From Planococcus citri (taxonomy: Eukaryota; Arthropoda; Insecta; Hemiptera; Pseudococcidae): a DNA stretch of 64,000 nt. This document shows, in pieces, positions 24,203-35,884 of the stretch (its first letter is position 1; every line of letters starts with the position of its first letter). The notes beneath the pieces are model-generated. The model saw only the letters and a program-made list of their open reading frames with translations. It was not told the origin of the DNA and ran no database searches. Position numbers and translations under genes: made by a program. The stretch is from positions 59,054,460 through 59,118,459 of the forward strand of contig NC_088678.1 of the NCBI RefSeq assembly GCF_950023065.1, given 5' to 3'.

Positions 24203-27200
24203 CGGGTAACGCCAATTTCAAAAAATCGAAAAAAAATATAATCCAAGAACTTCTCAATTTTTTTTTTGATCTTTGCAGTTTATTGAATCACTCGAAGCAA
24301 ACAAAATCCAAATCATATTTGGTTCATTAGCCTATACGTACCTACCAAACATTTTCGCAAGCACTTTGAATTTGAAAACTCGAAAGTTTTGTACCTACGC
24401 TTTGTTTCATCAAAAAATCTCTTTCTCGAAACTCTTTTAAAGTAGTTCCCAAATCGAAAGTAAAAACGACCTAGATTTCGGGAATCTTTGGAAAATTACG
24501 TACGCTCGGCTCTCGTCATTCGTTCATTTTGCTAAACAAACTCGAAGAAAAGATGAAAGATCGCGCATCAGATGGCATCAAATAACTTTACAAGGGTCAC
24601 GAGTTAGTAAAATAGTTTTAATTCCACGCCAACAAGTACGTGGTCGAGATGAACGATACGTTTTGAGCGTAAAAATTAGTCATCCGTTGGGAAAAAGAGC
24701 GAAACCGAAGATAATTTGAAAATTACTAGTTCTTTGATCTTCTCATCGTAAGACAAACACGTGTACCATCAAAAAGGCCTGATGCTCGGTGAAAGGCGCA
24801 CAGGGTGGGTTAGAGAGATAAAGAGTTTATTGGGGCATACATTTCTTTAGTTTTTACGTCACGTCGATGCGTTAGGGTTTTTCAAAGGCTACCTGAGCTA
24901 TTTTTCAGTCTTCATGTGGGGAAATCCAGTGACGATTTTCGAGATGTGTTAATACGATTGCCATGAATATGTAGGCACAATCTACATTCGTGCTTCGTGT
25001 GAATAAAACTTCTTGATTTTTGTGGAAATAGTGAATCGAATTCCATCGCGATTCATTTCAAAGAAGAATATGACGCTGTGAAATGAAAACAACAACGTTT
25101 CACAAATAAAATTATTTTCGCGTCATTTTCTCTCCTATATTCATAAATTGGAATACGAGAATACGAGCAAGTTGAAAAAAAAATACGAGGTAGATACGTA
25201 AAAAAAAAACGAGATTAAAAATGCCCTTTTTGAACGTTTAATTTTACGGACGAATTTCTACGGTGTTTATTTCCGGATTTAAATTTTTTTGTAAGAATGA
25301 TTTTTTTAATTCGTTTTTTCTCTTTTTTTTTACATTGCCATAATAATTAATAAGTAAATGGTAAGAAAAGTTCGAAGCGGGGAAAAAACGCAGTTAACGA
25401 ATCTTCAGCGAAGAACAAATAAGTATCTTGAACGAGATCACAAGGATAAAAATTGCTCCAGAGTAAAATTCGTTGAAACATTTTCATTTACAATATTTAG
25501 ATAGGTATAGAGGCACTACTTAATAAGAAAAAAAAACTTCGATAAAACTTCATTTCACGCTTACCGTCGAATAACCTCAGGATTAAAACCATTTTGATTA
25601 TTGTTTAGTACGTTTAATTAGAGTTTCTTCCGGATTATTTTCATTCTTCGGGATTCTTTTTTTTTTCATCCTTCGAAATCTGTTAATTTTGGAAAAAAAA
25701 CTATGTCAAGATTAAACGTTCTTTTTCTTCGTTTCTTCGACATCATTTGCCTGAAAAAAAAAACAAATAACATAATAAATTGATAAAATGTAGTTTTGAA
25801 ATAATACGTGAGATAATTTATGTTTTTCAAGTTGAATATTTTCCGTTGTCACTCAGAAAAAACTTGTCACGAGAATTTTATGAGAAAATATAGCAGAGAC
25901 ATGTTGAAAGCATAAAAGTGAATTTAATAGAGAACAGCCGATTTTTTAAATGACCAATCTGAACATAAAAATATGCCTACCTACTTAAAAAAAACTACTT
26001 GTTAGTATTTTTTTTTTAAAGCAGAGGAACTAGGTAGTTTGCGTGGGAACTTTATTTTAAAAACTAAAAAGATACACTGTTGATGTATAAAAACTGCCAA
26101 CAGCCTGATGAATCATTTGTCACTTTCTTAATTACCGACATTATACTTTGTAAGCCCTAAAAAAACACACACACACATATAGAAAAAAACTAGTAGGTAG
26201 AGGTACTAGGTAGGTAAGTAGTATTAATTTTTTTTTCAGCTGAATAGTGCGAGATTTGAAGTTTTTTTTATGACAATTTGACTCACATTTCTAAAATAAG
26301 CCTTTAAAAATGGAGGTGATAAATTGAATATTTTCAAAAAAAAAAAAAAAAAAAAAAATAGAACAAATTAAACATTCTATGTATTTAAAAAATGATTGTT
26401 ACAAAAATGATACTAAACCAAACATTAAAATGTAAGCCCCCCCCCACCATCAGGAGATTGGAATAAAATTAACAAGGGAAGGTCCAGAAATGCCCCCTTT
26501 CCCGGTCTATCCGTTTCAGAATAGGCACGTATCAGAAATATTGAGTATCAAGTGCAGATCAACTATTTACAAAAATTAAAATATTAAAAAACGAGTTTGG
26601 GTATAATTTTTTTTTGATGATTATTTGACCCGAAAACTCAGAAGTATAAACCGAATGTGAAGAGAGAGGGCAAGAAGGTGACTTCAAAAAATTCATTTTT
26701 GAAGACCATTTAACATGAAAATTCCCAAAAAGAAAAATAATAATCAAAATTTTGAAAAAAAAAGTTGAGATTCCAAATTTTCATTTCATAGAAGACTTTT
26801 TAAGCTTGTTCTATGTATGAATTTTTGCAATTGGAAGGTTACTTTTTTCTATGGACAAAATTATTGATGTAAGTTATTTAAAATTAGCAAGCGTTCTCAA
26901 AAACCTGAAAGTATTTTTCCAAATTTTCAAATCTTGAGCAATTTTTCCCCTTTATTGATGGAGTTATCTTCATTCTTTGTCTCAAAAAACACAATTTTTG
27001 ATTTTAAAAGTTATTTGAATTTCGTACCTCTCCTCTCCCCTCTTCAGTGTAGTAATTTTCGTTCTATGGGGCACATTGGTTCATGATACCGAAATCAGTC
27101 AGAAACCGATATTTTGAGACATTATACTCGTAGTTGTAGTTTTCAAAATTTCTGGACTTATTTGTATCTTCTCTTCCTTGTTGTTTTCGATTTGAATTCA

Positions 27201-27944
27201 GTAGGTCAAATCATCTCATCACTCTTTTCACGATGGTTCAAGGGAGGGAGGGAGGGAAGGAAGAGGAAAAGAATTTGTCAATGCTGTTGAAGGGCAAACA
27301 TAGCTCGCAGTAAATTTCATTTTGGGCCCTCTAAATAAAGTCAACTTGCAGAAAAATTATCAATGAAAATTTCAATATAATTAGTAGACTAAAAATGCCC
27401 AGCTACAATAAATTACAATAAATAGTTCCTCATTCCAATTCATTTTCTGCACTCTTCAGAAACTCAGGACTCAAGGCATGCAGCACCTTTGATCCCTTGC
27501 CTCTTTGCATACTTTTTGAAGACTTTGGAGGTACAGAAGCTCATTTTGAAGCCATTTAAATACTTAGAAGTAGGCATTTGAAAAGATAGAATAACTGGAA
27601 ACGACTTTTCCATTACAAAAATTTACACAGTAGATCCAGATTTGCGTTCAGCGAGCCGAATTGCCCCAAAAAACGTTCTTTTTCGGTTATTTTTCTCAAT
27701 TAAAATTCGATTTCTTCGCATAATCTCTCATTAAAAAATGTCACTCTCAAGGTGAAAAAAGGAATTCAAAATTCAGCTAAATCATCACAAAAAATGTAAA
27801 AATTGGGGTAATTTGGCTCGCTGAACTTGAAAAATGGCAATAAAAAAAATTTCGAGAAGGGTTGAAAATTGGCATGAAGACACATAAATACTGAAAAATA
27901 TTTTTTAGATTTCAAAATTTATATTTTGGGGGTTAAAAAATCTA

Positions 27945-28333
27945 ATGGGTATCGAAATAGGGGGTTTCGGGTCGCTGAAGTCAATTCTAGCATTCATATT
28001 CCCCTTGACTTCAAAATAAGCCCTCAAGGGAGGGGGGTGCAAAACATGAAATTTCGAAGAATTCGACATGGGTAACGAAATAATGGTTTTTAGGATAGCA
28101 GAAGTCCATTTTAGCATTCATATTCTGCTTAACCTCGAAATGAGCACTCGAGGGAGAAGGAGTGCAAAACATGAAGTTTTCGAAAAATTCAACATGGGTA
28201 TCGAAGTAGGGGATTTTCGGGTCACATGAAGTCGATTTTAGCATTCATATTCATCTTAACCTCGAAATGAGATCTTAAGGGGGGGGGGGGGTGCAAAACG
28301 TAAACTTGAAAAAAAAAACAGAAATGGGTATCA
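27945..28333. repeat. Tandem repeat, unit 123-130 bp, about three copies
   Basis: Units begin ATGGGTA(T/A)CGAA at 27945, 28068 and 28194, with a partial fourth (ATGGGTATCAATG) at 28324. Each carries 'TAGCATTCATATTC' and a G-run followed by 'GTGCAAAAC'. Unit divergence is moderate. The minus-strand frames are repeat-derived. Confidence 0.85.
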
Positions 28334-28352
28334 ATGTATTGGTTTTCCAACT

Positions 28353-29420
28353 TTAATTCAATTCAATTCTGTATTACGTACATGGGCGCTTTTTGGCTTT
28401 GTACAAGTTAACATTTATGGAACATATCTTAATATAAACTTATATGTATGTACAACGAGGGAAGGGTTAGGATTTTCTCTGAAACGAATAGGTCTTTACA
28501 TGATTCAGTACAAGTTAGGCCAAACATTTTCCGTAGAATTCGTTTTTGTATTAGGAATATTCTGTTCAACAGGGTGGGGTTACCTCTCCAAAATGCCAAA
28601 TTATATAGGTTACAATGGATTGAAATAACCTAAAATGAGCAATTTTTCTAGTTTGAGTTGATGTGATATGGCGTAGTTGGGTCATGATACATACTCGTAT
28701 AAGCTATTGTAGAGAGGCAATTTGCTAGTTTGTCAGTTTGTGCTATCCACCTTAGGTTGTTAGAAACTACAGTGCCAAGGAATGCGGTATTTTCACAAGT
28801 TTGGATGAGATCAAGAGAAGAGATCAAAGATGAGGGTTGGGTAGTAGATGTACAAAATGGCATAATTATTGTTTTATTTAGATTTAGTTCCATGCTGTTT
28901 ACTATGAACTAAGTTTGCATTTCTAGGAGGGGTTTTTCAGCTTTCTCAACTGCTAGGGTCCAGTTGATTCCTTTTGTAATTGCTGTGTTGTCATCTGCAA
29001 ATTGTATAGTTTTATTTTTGATACAGTGGGGAAAATCATTTACATACATGATGAAAAAGTATGGCCCTAGGTTTGAACCTTGTGGTACTCCCATGGTAAT
29101 GTTTTCTGGGTCAGATATAACAATTCTTTCTTTAGAAACTAGTTTTACTCTTTGTGTCCTGCTGGTTAGGTAGGATTTTATGAGTTTTTTTTTTGGAAAT
29201 ACCCCGAATACTATAATGGTCTAGTTTAGCCACAAGGATATCATGTTTTATTCTGTCAAAAGCTTTGGAGAGGTCACATTGATCACAAAATAATTATACC
29301 TATAAGTTTTTCATTATTTTGTAGCATACAAGTATCAGAAATCGTGTTGACTAGTTCATAGATGGCATCTGAAGTACTAAGTTTTGATCTGAATACAAAT
29401 TGATTTGGGTTAAGAATGTT
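28353..29420 (-). pseudogene. Dead Jockey/CR1-group LINE reverse-transcriptase fragment
   Basis: Minus-strand translation gives successive non-LTR reverse transcriptase blocks. These are FVFRSKLSTSDAIYELVN (about 29405-29340), CDLSKAFDRIKHDILVAKL (29281-29222), MGVPQGSNLGPYFFIMYVND (29094 downward), FADDNTAI, and the C-terminal region KRILRKMFGL and EKILTLPSLYI (near 28530 and 28450). A run of ten A on this strand (near 29186-29195) shifts the frame between motif A and motif B, and stops interrupt the rest, so it is not functional. The 3' end carries short GAATTGAATTGAATT repeats at 28353-28368, typical of this LINE group. It is 5'-truncated and lies antisense within channel intron 1. Confidence 0.88.
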
Positions 29421-29554
29421 TTTGGAGTTGACATGGTAGGGAAACTTTCAAGATTAAGGGTATGAGTGAATGACTCTTTGTAATTTGGGTCAACTGTTTA
29501 TGAAAATCAAAAAATTTTATCAAAGGAGGAAAGCAAAGGTCATTTTTTTTGATA

Positions 29555-30050
29555 CAGTGGGTTCCGCTTAATGTGGGCGCGTTGGTCCAAGGCATGTTCA
29601 ACTCTATTAAGCGAAAAACTAATAACTGATGCGGAAAAAACTGCAAAATTCCAAATTTAATTGAAGTTTTATCACTTTTCAATGTTTTTTAAAGGTGATT
29701 TCAATATGGTTTGTGTTTTTTAGTTACGGTTAATCTTTTAATACACTTTGAACACCTTTTTTTTTTTTTACAATTTTTATAAATTTTTACAAAAATTTCA
29801 TCATCTCTTGCTAATTTTCATCAATTTCAACATTTTTTCATCCAATTTTTGTTAAATTTTGCTGAAATTCATGTTTTTTTCCAACTTTTAATGAGTAGTC
29901 CACTCTATTAACCGAGTGCAATGCTCATTTTCACTATTATAAGCGATAAAACTTGGATGTAAACAGATACAAACGTTCCGTTCCAACCCATTTCAACTCT
30001 ATTAAGCGAATTTCTCTATTAACCGATAACACATTAAGCGGAACTTACTG
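29555..30050. mobile_element. pogo/Tigger-like MITE, 496 bp
   Basis: The left end is CAGTGGGTTCCGCTTAATGTG at 29555 and the right end, on the minus strand, is CAGTAAGTTCCGCTTAATGTG from 30050. The copies differ at two positions. TA dinucleotides flank both ends (29553-29554 and 30051-30052), consistent with the TA target of Tc1/mariner/pogo elements. Internal CTCTATTAAGCGAA-type motifs recur near both ends. There is no transposase ORF. The superfamily is inferred from the CAGT terminus and the TA duplication. Confidence 0.75.
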
Positions 30051-31425
30051 TATCTTCATTTTCAAGCCAAGGTACAATATACCATACGCACAATATGTAG
30101 TATTCTCCAATTTTCGCGCATTTTTCATTTTAAATACATAGATAGTAGCTTTCCAGTTGAAAATACCTACAAAAAAAAAAAAGGAAAACTTTGCATAGAA
30201 AAATTTTTTTCTTAGGGGGCAAGTTTGTGGAAAATTTTTTGTGGATTTTTTCCCTTACTTACATGCCACAGTAGACAGTACCCCAAAACAATGTGATATT
30301 TTCAGCTGGTCTAGAATGTTTTTTTTTTTTAATAAGAAATTTTACCTTAAAATTACCCAAAAAATGAGTTTTTTTTTGTGATGAGCAAAAATATTTTTGA
30401 AAAAATGGAATCAACGATTTTGGTACTTTAAAATGTCCATATTCTGATATAAACCTACAAAGTTTTGAAAAAAATTAAAATTGACATGTTTTACACTGTT
30501 TTGAAATTGGCAGTTTTTTTTGACCATTTGAAGGTACGAGTACATACCTCATGCAATTATTCAATCATTCCTGTAGGCAAGAAAAATAATGGAAAAGTAT
30601 TCGAAACCACAAAAAAAGAAATAGAATGTAATATAGAAAACCCCTACAATCCTACATATTCATAATCAATCTTTTGAGACTTTTCTATTCTGAGAATTTT
30701 TCAAATTTTGGCTACTATTTTGCAATTTTGGACCACTGTGCGTCGCGTCGTTACAGTTTTTCCCCTCATCGATAAACGCACTTTAGAAAGAGAGAGCTGG
30801 AGAGAAATCTCTAAAAGAGTCTTATTTCTAATAGGTGTTTGTACAAGCAAAGAGTCAAAAACCTCGCGCAATTGTAGTCATTCCGTACCCATTCGATCGG
30901 AAAGTCTTCGTCGTCGTCGTCGCTGAAAACACCTAAGAAAACGCGGCGCTGGCTTTTGTTATAAGATAAAAGAATACCGGAGAAGTTCTCTCGCAATTTC
31001 AGAGCGATAATGTTGATATAAATTTCTATTCGAGCTGCTCGAGTGTTTATTCTTATTTCGAAGACGCGATGGCAAACACAATACACGCGCCAAGGTAGCA
31101 GGCAGCACGTCGTCAACGTAATTTAAATACTTTATTCGCGTTTATCGCGTACAAAGAATTTAGTATACACGCGTGCCACGTTGTTGAGGAAGCTCTCAAG
31201 AAAAAGCATACACACACTCGCACTGCGATGACAACACCTCATGTCTTCTTAAGACGCCAAAGGGGCTTGAAAACAGTAGGGATGTAGTACATACAATAAA
31301 AAAATATTTATACTCGTATTAAATTATTAAAGGATGATAGTACCTGTACCTACGTATATACCTGTGAGAAAATTACACGATGAAAAACGAGCTAGCGCCG
31401 GTTATCGATAAATTCTTGTTTTCAG

Positions 31426-31685
31426 GTTACGGAAATGTCTTCCCACGTTCCCCGCTCGGTAAAGTGGCCACTATTGTGTACGCTATTTTCGGAATGCCGC
31501 TATTCCTTTTGTACTTGTCAAACATCGGAGACCTATTGGCCAAGAGTTTCAAATGGCTGTACGCCAAATTTTGTTTATGCAAGATATGCCGTTTAAGAAG
31601 ACGTAGAATTTTGAATGGTGACGCACCCCCACCTGCGGTACCGTCACTCAACTCTTGGAGAGCCGCCTCCGAAAAGACGTGGCCG
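31426..31685 (+). CDS. K2P channel, coding exon 2
   Basis: Starts after TTGTTTTCAG and completes the split Gly to give GYGN, the outer half of the first selectivity filter. VFPRSPLGK follows, then M2 (VATIVYAIFGMPLFLLYLSNIG) with the conserved GMPLFLLYL and IGD segment. A basic cytoplasmic stretch comes next (KICRLRRRR), then the start of the M2-M3 loop with a PPP segment. The donor is CCG|GTAAGT, phase 0. An ATG at 31380 in the same frame lies inside the intron and is not a start. Confidence 0.93.
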
Positions 31686-33886
31686 GTAAGTTCGACGTTT
31701 TATTTAATATTCCATAACTCTTAACACGACCGAGATCGGGACCGCGTCCTCCGCATCGCACGCAGTTGCCGTAGATTAATTTTATATACACCGGGGCGAA
31801 TTTTATTTATTGTCCGACACGAATCGTGTAATAAAACGAACAATGCGAAATTGCGATGGCGATGGCGCTGGCGCTGCCGGCGTCACCGCGTACGCCGCGC
31901 ACTGTGTTCTTCGTGTAGTATTTATTTCGCCGCTCATTCGGGTCATTTGCAGGATAATGGAATGGCGTTCCTTTTGCAATAAAGCAACTTCAAACATAAA
32001 ACATTTACTTTTTACTTGCACACATATAAGTAGTATAGTACATATACTGGATACGAGAACGATGCTCGTCGTTCGTCTCCGATCATATGAAGTTGCCTGT
32101 CCCTTGTGCAGTACACACGGTCATTGCTGTCCTATCTTTTTTCTCTGTCTCTGTCTCTCTCACTTTTTGTCAGCGGGTTTTGATTTCTTTTTCGCTAAAT
32201 GGCTAGTTTATGCGATACATTCGACGCGCGAGCGGGTATTTTTATTTATATATACCACCTCGTCTCGTCTCTTGCACATTCTTCTCGTGCACTATAGTCT
32301 TTATAGTATGTATACCCTGCTTTCCTCAGCTTATATCGCTATGTGTTTGTGTTTTAGTCTGTTTAACTCGAAGGTATCTATCTACCACGATAAAAGATTG
32401 TATGTATTTTACAACGGCGGTTTTGTTTACACCGCATTCTCTCTATAACGTTTTCTTCCATTAATACCCCCATATTCTTCCCATATGGTACATACATTTG
32501 TAACGTTTGATCGAGCCAAACCAGGATTTTGTTTTTCATCTAGAAGGCAAACTACACACTTAAGCTACGTACTCGTATAATTATGGCAAACCTTTTTTTG
32601 GCACCCTTCATCCAGCTACGATATCCGTTTAGAATGGTAGTTGTAGGGAAACTGTGCTGATAATATTGATATGTAATAGGTAAACGAGTAAATCTGGAAA
32701 TTTGGAAAGAACCTGGTTGGTAAGTCCACTTTGATGCGTGCTAATAGGACTTAGGGAGCGCGTACCTACTTATGGGAAGTTTTTTGTTCTGACATAAAAA
32801 TGATGTCTAGCTTTATAATAAAATAATATTTTCAAAATGCCTTTTTTTCATAAGAAACTACATAAAATTACGGATCGATTGGTATAAGATACTTACCCTA
32901 CCAAATAACTTTATTTTAATATGTTCAATCTTTAGTTCAATCTCATTTCCCATTTTGATGAAAAAAAAAAATCCTTGCATGGGGATTTTAAGATGACGAA
33001 TCTAAAAATATAAGGGGATTTATAGAGTGAGGTGGGTTGTTCAATTTTTTACACCCCAAAATTTTTGAATCTGAGTGAAAATTGAACAAATTATTAGAAT
33101 TGTCGAGTTTTTGATAAAATTATCATGGATTGTTGGGGGTTTCGGAGAAGGAAAATTCATTTGCGGAGACACTTTGACGACAAACCGAACAAAGACTTTC
33201 CTGCGGGGAATGGGAGGGGGGGTGAGTTTACAAAAATTAAAATGTTAAGTACAAAACTATCGAGTTTGGTGTCAAAATGCATGTTTTTTTGACTTTCCCA
33301 ATCCGTTTCTGAAGTTGGTTTGGCCAAAATACATATGTGGGGTGCGCTGCGTGCGATGGACTTGTCCTGTTTTTTCCGTGGGTGGGTTTTTTTCAAAATC
33401 GTTTTTAGGGATTCTGGATTTGTTTTTTATTTTGAAAAATGAATGGTGCATATTTTAGCCTTCATAAAAACCAATCCGGTGATACCAATAATAATCTGAA
33501 TTTTGAAAAATTTGGACTCACGCGGTTTGAAAGCTCCAAAAATATGAAAATTTGTTTTAAAAATAGGCACTCAACCGCACAGATCCATAAAAATTGTATT
33601 TTAAATTACGTTCATCTTGTAAGGATGTCCTAATCCGTCCCATACAATTAAAATTTTGTAAGTCTGAAGTTTATTTTTTGATTTTAGACGAATTTTTAAA
33701 AACTTGAAAAAACATTAGAGCGAATCACAAAAAAATATCGGAGGATTTTCATAAAATTCTGTGGAGACTTTAATTTTGAGTTAAAAGTCACTTGGAAATT
33801 TTTTTAGCTCCATGAAGTTCTTCTGAAGGGGCCAAAAGGGGGTATTTTCGAAAAACCCAGATTCGCGACGCGACGTCGGCTTAAGC

Positions 33887-34084
33887 CATTGCCATCAAAA
33901 TCCAAGACCACTTGAAGTTCTACTGAGCGGTTGAAAATGTGCAAATTGCTTATTTTTGGATAATTCGTGTTTTAAAATTTTTTTCTTCTCAAATATTTCG
34001 CATTAATTTATGCCAAGACATCGGAAGATATAATTTTTGAGATTGGTGAAACATTTTGGAATGCAGTAGTGCCAATTTTTGGCC
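33887..34084 (+). repeat. Dispersed repeat, copy B
   Basis: Same family and orientation as 23998-24202, with block order preserved. Divergence includes small indels in T runs. Confidence 0.75.
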
Positions 34085-35189
34085 AATATTGTGATTTTTT
34101 TTCAAAGAGGAAAATAGCCAAAAATTTATCAAATTTTATTGGTTAAATTTTTGTTTGTGATTTTCAACTCAAAATGAAGGGGTCCACTGATTTTGGTGAA
34201 AATCCTTCAACATTTATATACCTACAATCATGTATATTTTTCAAACAAAAAGAGCCCCAATGAATATTTAACTCCATTTCAAGCCTCCAAATCAAAAATT
34301 ACTAGTGTTTGGCCATTCCGAAATCTCCAGCGAATTTTCAATTTTCTCCAGAAATTCCAAAATAGATATACCTACAGTGAAAAAGCTAAAAACGAATCAC
34401 TACCATTTTTCAACCAAAGAAGGAGGTCATTCTGGCCATTTTCGTGCCCCTCGCTACTTCGAGACTTGAGTGGCCTTTTCATATAGGGGATGGTCCCTAT
34501 TATTAATATTGGGTGATATTTTCCCAGGGGAACCCATAGGAGAGCTGTGGGGTGGCCCCAAAGTCGAAAATTTCAAAAATTTTTAGAACCACTGCTCGAA
34601 AATGTAAAAAATTAAAAGTAACGAATATATGTTGCTTTAAGGGTAGGCAATGCAGCAAATAACGCTTTTTTCATTTTTGACCTTTTTGAGGGTTGTGGAG
34701 GGGTATTTCAGTTTTTGAAAATTTTGGAACCCCCTTTTTTTACCCTTCCCGTCGAGCCCCGCTAATGCCCTTTTCATGGTTTATTGCTACTAGTAGTAAG
34801 TTCAATTGATATCATTTGCAACCCCCTCACCAACTAGGCTCATATCGAAAAATTCAATTTTTGACTTTTTTTTGAGGTCCATATTTTGGGAAACCATGAA
34901 AAGCTATTGAGGTCCGGTTTGCGGCAAATATGTTGTATTTTACTTCTTAAACGACTGGCATGCTATAATTTTTATTTCAAGTCAATTTTTGACTTCATAT
35001 TTGCAGATCACTTTCGAGGGTGGCTAACTTTGAGAAACCCTGAAAAAGTTCTAAAGTGAATTTTTTCAAACTTTGAGCTGAAATAGTCTTAAATACATGT
35101 GTTTAACCAATAAAATATGCGAATGCGATATTTTAATGCAATTGTACTTCAAAATTTCAGATGCAAAAGCGCATTTTTTGATTTTTGGT

Positions 35190-35480
35190 AAATTTTCAAA
35201 AATCAAATTTGGGTTAAAAATGTGAAAAAATCCAAATTTTACCGAATTGATTAAGAAATCTGAAATTTTAAGTGTAGTATTCCGTATTTTACACATGGAA
35301 TCGATACATAGAAAAAACTTGGAATCGTTCTGAGCATTTTTTGGAGTCTCCAGCAGATTTTTGAAAGTTGAGATTTCCATATAAATACAATTTTACTCAA
35401 TGAAAACATGCTGAGTCAATTGGAGGTGATTTCAAGCCGTTCTGGAGCCTCCGAGGAAGAGGGGGGGGGGGAGAAAAATA
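35190..35480. repeat. Fragment related to the fold-back family
   Basis: Follows the same order of motifs as the left arm of the 2912-5020 element: AAAATCAAATTTGGGTTAAA, then a TTTTACCGAATTGA-type block, a GAAATCTGAAATTT block, ATGGAATCGAT, and GGAGTCTCCAGCAGATTTTT at 35344. It then ends in a run of about ten G near 35461. It is a partial or solo arm. Confidence 0.6.
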
Positions 35481-35595
35481 AAAACATTTTTCAATCTTGA
35501 AATTAAAATCTGGAGATATTTTTTCAAACCATTCGGAGAAGAAGAGCGAATAACCAGTTTGCTCTCCTGTTCGTTCTCAAGCAATCAAGGGCTCA

Positions 35596-35625
35596 ATTTT
35601 TATTCCTGGCGCAGAACCCGCTTAT
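35596..35625 (+). repeat. Dispersed repeat core, copy 5
   Basis: TTTATTCCTGGCGCAGAACC then CGCTT. It is preceded about 50 bp upstream by 'GTTTGCTCTCCTGTTCG', a block also seen in altered form before the copy at 39734. Confidence 0.75.
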
Positions 35626-35856
35626 ATTTCCACTCAAAGTTTCTCATCCCAAACATTATTTCAATAATGATTTTTTCAATTGTATCATTATTTGATTGTG
35701 TACCAATGGAAATGAAATTATTATTGAAGGAAAGAGAAATAGTTAACAAAACATTTCCATTTTGAGAATCACTTTTTTAAACACAAATAAAAGAGGAACG
35801 ATCAGTTTTTTTACTACTTTTCCTGTCGTTCTGAATTAATGTAGGTTAAATTTGTT

Positions 35857-35884
35857 CATTCCTGGGGCAGAACTCGCTTACCTT
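35857..35884 (+). repeat. Dispersed repeat core, copy 6 (diverged)
   Basis: CATTCCTGGGGCAGAACTCG: same core with two changed bases. It lies about 260 bp after copy 5 in the same orientation, so the pair may reflect a local duplication. Confidence 0.65.

Larger units (their letters stand above)
21467..31425 (+). other. Intron 1 of the K2P channel gene (about 10.0 kb)
   Basis: Bounded by GTAAGA and TTTTCAG, phase 1. The content is almost entirely repetitive: a degenerate minisatellite, a G run at about 22494, a dispersed repeat, a 22-bp A run near 26336, a 120-130 bp tandem repeat, a dead LINE and a MITE, all listed separately. Intervals 21470-22740, 24260-27900 and 30055-31420 hold nothing I recognise apart from simple runs. 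Confidence 0.85.

Noticed and set aside
31380..31724. Separate 114-residue gene starting at ATG 31380
   Set aside because: The first 15 codons and the last 13 lie outside splice sites; the middle is K2P exon 2.
31810..32448. 212-codon plus-strand open frame just after channel exon 2
   Set aside because: Low-complexity start (GDGDGAGAAG), Cys/Ser/Phe-rich hydrophobic stretches from pyrimidine-rich DNA, an overlapping second frame, no known motif, and a position inside an intron.
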